Positions 60,586 to 64,000 of a stretch of 64,000 bases of DNA are shown here, piece by piece. The translations under genes and the position numbers were made by a program. Source of the DNA: Cupriavidus pauculus. Its GTDB lineage: Bacteria > Pseudomonadota > Gammaproteobacteria > Burkholderiales > Burkholderiaceae. The first letter of the stretch is position 1. Each line of letters starts with the position of its first letter. The notes below the pieces were generated by a model that worked only from the letters and a program-made list of their open reading frames with translations, was not told the DNA's origin and did not search any database. The stretch covers positions 434,001 through 498,000 of the forward strand of contig NZ_BPUO01000005.1 of assembly GCF_022179805.1 (NCBI RefSeq), read 5' to 3'.

Positions 60586-60647
60586 GGCGCGGGCGTTGGG
60601 GCCGGGCATTACGTTGCTGTCATCGAAAGGGTCTTTGTAGGGCCCAC

Positions 60648-60678
60648 TTGACCTTAAAGCGGCTACAGGGTCTTGAAT
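60648..60678 (+). promoter_or_regulatory. MerR-family (CadR/PbrR/ZntR-type) operator-promoter of the ATPase gene
   Basis: A -35 TTGACC (60648-60653) and -10-like TTGAAT (60673-60678) are separated by 19 bases, the long spacer typical of MerR-family promoters. The spacer contains a dyad with ACC at one end and GGCTACAGGGT at the other, closely resembling known CadR and PbrR sites. The regulator gene itself is not in the window. Confidence 0.75.
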
Positions 60679-60709
60679 GGCAGGCAACAACGCAAAACTG
60701 GATACCTCC

Positions 60710-63091
60710 ATGGCTCGTTCCACGCCTGAAAACCTGCTGCCGCCGTCTTCGGCGGCGCGTGGTCATGGGCACGACCACGACCACGACCACGATCACGATC
60801 ATTCCCACGGGCACGACCATGCCCACGATCACGGGCACGACCACCGCCACGCCCACAGCCACGGCCACGCGCATGAGGCGGCAGACAGCTGCTGCGGTTC
60901 GTCGTGTGGCGCCAGCATCACCGTCAGCACGCCAGTAGCGGCGCCGGCGGGTACACGGTCGGCCGCTTACCGTATCGAGGCAATGGACTGCCCGACCGAG
61001 GAAACGCTGATCCGCAACAAGATTGGCGCCATGGCCGGTGTGGCGGCGCTCGATTTCAACCTGATGCAACGTGTGCTGACCGTGCACCACACGCTCGATT
61101 CGCTCGATCCGGTGGTCAAGGCCATCGCGTCGCTGGGCATGAAGGCCGAACCGCTGTCGGATGCCAGCGCCGAGGCGGCGGTGGCCGAGCCGGGCAAGTC
61201 CTGGTGGCCGCTGGCGCTGGCGGGCGCGGCAGCCATCGGCGCCGAAGCGGCCGAATGGTTCCAGGTGGCGGCCCCTTATCTGCCGGCTGCGCTGGCGCTG
61301 GCCACCGTGCTGATTGCCGGGCTGGGCGTGTATCGCAAGGGCTGGATCGCGGTGCGCAACGGCAACCTGAACATCAACGCGCTCATGAGTATCGCGGTGA
61401 CGGGCGCGATGGTGATCGGCCAGTGGCCGGAAGCAGCCATGGTGATGGTGCTGTTCGCGGTGGCCGAGCGAATCGAAGCCGCTTCGCTGGATCGTGCGCG
61501 CAACGCCGTGCGAGGCCTGATGGCCATGGCGCCCGAGCAGGCCACGGTGCTGCAGCCCGACGGCAACTGGCAGGCCATCGCCGCCCGCGACGTGGCGGTG
61601 GGCGCCACCGTGCGGCTGCGCCCCGGTGAACGGGTAGCGCTTGATGGCCGCGTGGTGCGTGGCCAGTCCGCGCTGGACCAGGCGCCAATTACGGGCGAAA
61701 GCGTGCCCGTCGACAAATCGGCCGGCGATCCGCTCTACGCGGGGTCGATCAACCAGTCGGGCGAGCTGGAATACACGGTGACTGCGCCGGCCAATGATTC
61801 CACGCTCTCGCGCATCATTCTCGCGGTGGAAGCCGCGCAGGGCAGCCGCGCGCCGACGCAGCGCTTTGTCGACCAGTTCGCGCGCATCTACACGCCGGTC
61901 GTCTTCGTCATCGCGCTGGGCGTGGCGGTGCTGCCTCCGCTGTTGCTGGACGGGGCATGGATGGCGTGGATCTACAAGGCGCTGGTGTTGCTGGTCATTG
62001 CCTGCCCGTGCGCGCTGGTGATCTCGACCCCCGTGACGATCGTCAGCGGGCTGGCGGCGGCTGCGCGACGCGGCATCCTGATCAAGGGTGGCGTGTACCT
62101 GGAGCAGGGGCGCCATCTGTCCTGGCTGGCGCTCGACAAGACCGGCACCCTGACGCACGGCAAGCCCGCGCAGACCGATATCGCGCTGCTGGTGGATGAA
62201 GTTCCGGGCAGCCGCGACATCCGTGCCATCGCCGCCAGCCTGGCGGGCCGTTCCGATCATCCGGTGTCACGCGCGGTGGCTACGGCAGCCGATGCGGAAG
62301 GCATCGCACGCCTGGAAGTGAGCGACTTCGAGGCGCTGGCGGGGCAGGGCGTGCGGGGTACCGTGGATGGTGTGGCGTACTGCCTTGGCAATCACCGTCT
62401 GATCCACGACCTGGGCGCGTGCTCGCCGGCGCTGGAGGCGCGCCTGGAAGCCATCGAGCGGCAGGGCAAGACCATCGTGATGCTGGCGGCGATGCCGCAT
62501 GATGCGGTGCCGGCCCAGGCGCTGGCCCTGTTCGGTGTGGCCGACACCGTGCGCGACACCAGCCGGCAGGCCATCGAGCAGTTGCATGAATTGGGCATCA
62601 GGACGCTGATGCTGTCCGGCGACAATCCGCATACCGCGTCGGCGATCGGGCAAGCAGTGGGTATCGACGAGGCGCGCGGCAATCAGTTGCCGCAGGACAA
62701 GGCGGACGCCATCGCCGCGCTCACGGCCCAGGCGCATACGCATGCCGGCAAGGTTGGGATGGTGGGCGACGGCATCAACGACGCGCCGGCGCTGGCGCGT
62801 GCCGATATCGGCATTGCGATGGGCGCGGCGGGCACCGATACCGCTATCGAGACGGCCGATGTGGCGCTGATGGACGACGACTTGCGCAAGATTCCCGCGT
62901 TCGTGCGGCTCTCGCGCCGGACGTCAGCGATCCTCAAGCAGAACATCGCGCTCGCGCTGGGCATCAAGGTCGTCTTCCTGGCCCTGACCGTCATGGGCAT
63001 GAGCACGATGTGGATGGCCGTGTTCGCCGATATGGGCGCGAGTTTGCTGGTGGTGTTTAATGGGTTGCGGTTGACGCGGGAGAATGGCTGA
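60710..63091 (+). CDS. P1B-type Zn/Cd/Pb-exporting ATPase (ZntA/CadA family)
   Basis: A 793-residue metal pump. The N-terminus has a long His/Asp tract (GHDHDHDHDHDHSHGHDHAH) and a CCGSSCG patch. A metal-binding domain follows with EAMDCPTEE (Cys94), the single-Cys/Asp form typical of ZntA/CadA relatives. Then come the membrane CPC motif (Cys432, Cys434), phosphorylation site Asp476 in DKTGTLTHG and the late GDGINDAPALA. The start is set at ATG 60710 (MARSTPENLL) because an upstream in-frame ATG at 60677 overlaps the promoter -10 element and would not be transcribed. It diverges from czcICBA and complements it by pumping metal from cytoplasm to periplasm. Confidence 0.92.
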   Translation: MARSTPENLLPPSSAARGHGHDHDHDHDHDHSHGHDHAHDHGHDHRHAHSHGHAHEAADSCCGSSCGASITVSTPVAAPAGTRSAAYRIEAMDCPTEETLIRNKIGAMAGVAALDFNLMQRVLTVHHTLDSLDPVVKAIASLGMKAEPLSDASAEAAVAEPGKSWWPLALAGAAAIGAEAAEWFQVAAPYLPAALALATVLIAGLGVYRKGWIAVRNGNLNINALMSIAVTGAMVIGQWPEAAMVMVLFAVAERIEAASLDRARNAVRGLMAMAPEQATVLQPDGNWQAIAARDVAVGATVRLRPGERVALDGRVVRGQSALDQAPITGESVPVDKSAGDPLYAGSINQSGELEYTVTAPANDSTLSRIILAVEAAQGSRAPTQRFVDQFARIYTPVVFVIALGVAVLPPLLLDGAWMAWIYKALVLLVIACPCALVISTPVTIVSGLAAAARRGILIKGGVYLEQGRHLSWLALDKTGTLTHGKPAQTDIALLVDEVPGSRDIRAIAASLAGRSDHPVSRAVATAADAEGIARLEVSDFEALAGQGVRGTVDGVAYCLGNHRLIHDLGACSPALEARLEAIERQGKTIVMLAAMPHDAVPAQALALFGVADTVRDTSRQAIEQLHELGIRTLMLSGDNPHTASAIGQAVGIDEARGNQLPQDKADAIAALTAQAHTHAGKVGMVGDGINDAPALARADIGIAMGAAGTDTAIETADVALMDDDLRKIPAFVRLSRRTSAILKQNIALALGIKVVFLALTVMGMSTMWMAVFADMGASLLVVFNGLRLTRENG

Positions 63092-63106
63092 GCGGTGGTT
63101 TGTTTT

Positions 63107-63229
63107 GCTCCCCTCTCCCGCAAGGCGGGAGAGGGGCAGGGGGTGAGGGTCAGCGGTTCAATTTGAGACAGGTCAGATTTTGAGTCGCCGGCCCTCACCC
63201 CCAACCCCTCTCCCAAAGGGAGAGGGGAG
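63107..63229 (+). repeat. REPIN-like palindromic repeat, intergenic copy
   Basis: A third copy of the element seen at 24039-24169 and 43824-43951, lying 15 bp after the ATPase stop. It has the hairpin unit CTCCCCTCTCCCGC with its complement, a GGGGTGAGGG tail, a core containing CAGCGGTTCAATTTGAGAC and then the inverted unit, here slightly shortened. It could also act as a transcript 3' stabiliser or terminator between convergent genes. Confidence 0.88.
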
Positions 63230-63254
63230 AAAACACACAGGGGGCACATGAAAC

Positions 63255-64000
63255 TCAAGGCTGAATAATCAGCTCTCCACTGCGTCCCGGAATCTCCCCC
63301 CACGTCACCGGCAATAGCGGCAGGTTGGTCCGGTCGATATGCCGGTAGTACGTGGCCATCGACACCAGTTCATGCCCTTGCGCGCGCCAGCCGGCCAGCA
63401 GCCGTTTGAATACCGGTGCCAGTTTGCCGCCTTCCAGTTCGGTGTGGAGCGTGAAGATGTGGTCGGCGTCGCCTTCGGTCAGCTTCAGCACGGCCTGGTG
63501 GACGTTGTCCTCGGTCAGGTCGTCCACGCCGATCAGTTCGTCCAGCGTCGGCAGCGTGGTGGGCATCTGCACGTGGCGGCACGGCTTGCCGTCCACCGTG
63601 GGAATGTACGGTCCCGTGCCTCGGCCGTCGGACGCGTAGACCATGCCCCAGTCGTCGATCTGGAGGAAAGCTTCGTCGTTCATCTGCCAGCCGGCCGCGC
63701 CATGGGTGGGCGGTGGAGCGCCGAAGATGGCGACGAAACGGTCGAACGATTGCTGCATCTGGCGGCGCGTCCACGCGGCATCGCGGCCGCGCACGTTGTC
63801 CTGCCAGTAGACGTGGTCCCAGGTGTGGATGCCGCATTCGTGCCCGGCAGCCGCGGCCGCGCGCATTTCGGCGGCGCCCTTGCGGCCGATGTCGGGGCCG
63901 GGCAGCAGCACGCCGTACATCAGCGTGCGCAGGCCGTAGTTGGACACCACCGACGTGCGCGACACCTTCTTCAGGAAGCCGGGCCGGAAGACGCGGCGCA
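63255..64000 (-). CDS. ArnD-like polysaccharide deacetylase (5' end outside window)
   Basis: The last 248 residues of a NodB-fold deacetylase are visible; the frame is still open at base 64000, so the start lies beyond the right edge. The sequence follows ArnD, which removes the formyl group from 4-formamido-4-deoxy-L-arabinose-undecaprenyl phosphate in lipid A modification and polymyxin resistance: YGVLLPGPDIG, then AGHECGIHTWDH with the metal His and a D-x-VYWQD region, THGAAGWQMND, and HTELEGGKLAPVF near the end. The convergent P-type ATPase and a palindromic repeat lie downstream. The rest of an arn operon would be expected just outside the window. Confidence 0.88.
   Translation of the reverse strand, partial: RRVFRPGFLKKVSRTSVVSNYGLRTLMYGVLLPGPDIGRKGAAEMRAAAAAGHECGIHTWDHVYWQDNVRGRDAAWTRRQMQQSFDRFVAIFGAPPPTHGAAGWQMNDEAFLQIDDWGMVYASDGRGTGPYIPTVDGKPCRHVQMPTTLPTLDELIGVDDLTEDNVHQAVLKLTEGDADHIFTLHTELEGGKLAPVFKRLLAGWRAQGHELVSMATYYRHIDRTNLPLLPVTWGEIPGRSGELIIQP

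Overview
The window is GC-rich, densely packed DNA of the kind found in Burkholderiaceae, most likely Cupriavidus or a close relative. The pointers are a czcICBA heavy-metal efflux operon with a divergent Zn/Cd/Pb P-type ATPase, a Bug-type solute-binding protein, short H-NS-family proteins, an acylated hydroxamate/beta-hydroxyaspartate siderophore locus of the cupriachelin/taiwachelin/serobactin kind, and a dispersed palindromic repeat. The genus is inferred from gene content, not from a marker gene.

Region 1 (1-38,911) is a siderophore locus. A main minus-strand operon starts at an MbtH-like gene (38,816) and runs through a type II thioesterase and four NRPS genes (1510, 1033, 2650 and 3958 aa) with gaps of 0 to 54 bp. 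Domain order read from the proteins is FAAL-ACP-C-(Fe/2OG hydroxylase) | interface-A(Asp)-PCP | C-A(Thr)-PCP-E-C-A(Asp)-PCP | C-A(acyl-hydroxyOrn)-PCP-E-C-A(Ser)-PCP-C-A(acyl-hydroxyOrn)-PCP-TE. This predicts a lipopeptide, acyl-betaOHAsp-D-Thr-Asp-D-hydroxamateOrn-Ser-hydroxamateOrn. One beta-hydroxyaspartate plus two hydroxamates would give a hexadentate iron ligand. Downstream lie a TonB-dependent receptor with a Fur-like box, a PepSY membrane protein and a small membrane protein. A second minus-strand operon (5,690-468) encodes a PvdE-like exporter, an esterase, a GNAT acyltransferase and ornithine N5-monooxygenase. A FhuF-like reductase diverges from it, and the end of a phosphopantetheinyl transferase enters from the left edge. 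Three sites match the TAAA-N17-CGTC pattern of OrbS/PvdS-type iron-starvation sigma factors, one before mbtH and an overlapping divergent pair between the exporter and fhuF; no such sigma gene is in the window.

Region 2 (38,995-47,876) is mixed housekeeping and accessory DNA: a zinc alcohol dehydrogenase, an LRAT-like protein, a cupin, a Bug protein with an acyl-CoA dehydrogenase, a glycine-zipper lipoprotein, an MHYT-GGDEF-EAL protein, a small secreted repeat protein and an H-NS-like protein.

Region 3 (47,861-63,091) is devoted to metals. A multicopper oxidase, a TolC-like lipoprotein and two His-rich exported proteins lie on the minus strand, with a CzcRS/CopRS-like two-component system diverging from them. 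A VOC protein follows, then czcA, czcB, czcC and czcI, and divergently a P1B-type ATPase behind a CadR/PbrR-type operator. An ArnD-like deformylase is cut by the right edge.

The most unusual feature is a roughly 130-bp REPIN-like repeat. Two copies are intergenic (43.8 kb and 63.1 kb), but a third lies in frame inside the third NRPS gene (24,039-24,169), where it is read through as about 44 extra residues in a condensation-adenylation linker. The two hydroxyornithine adenylation domains of the last NRPS are also nearly identical at the DNA level.
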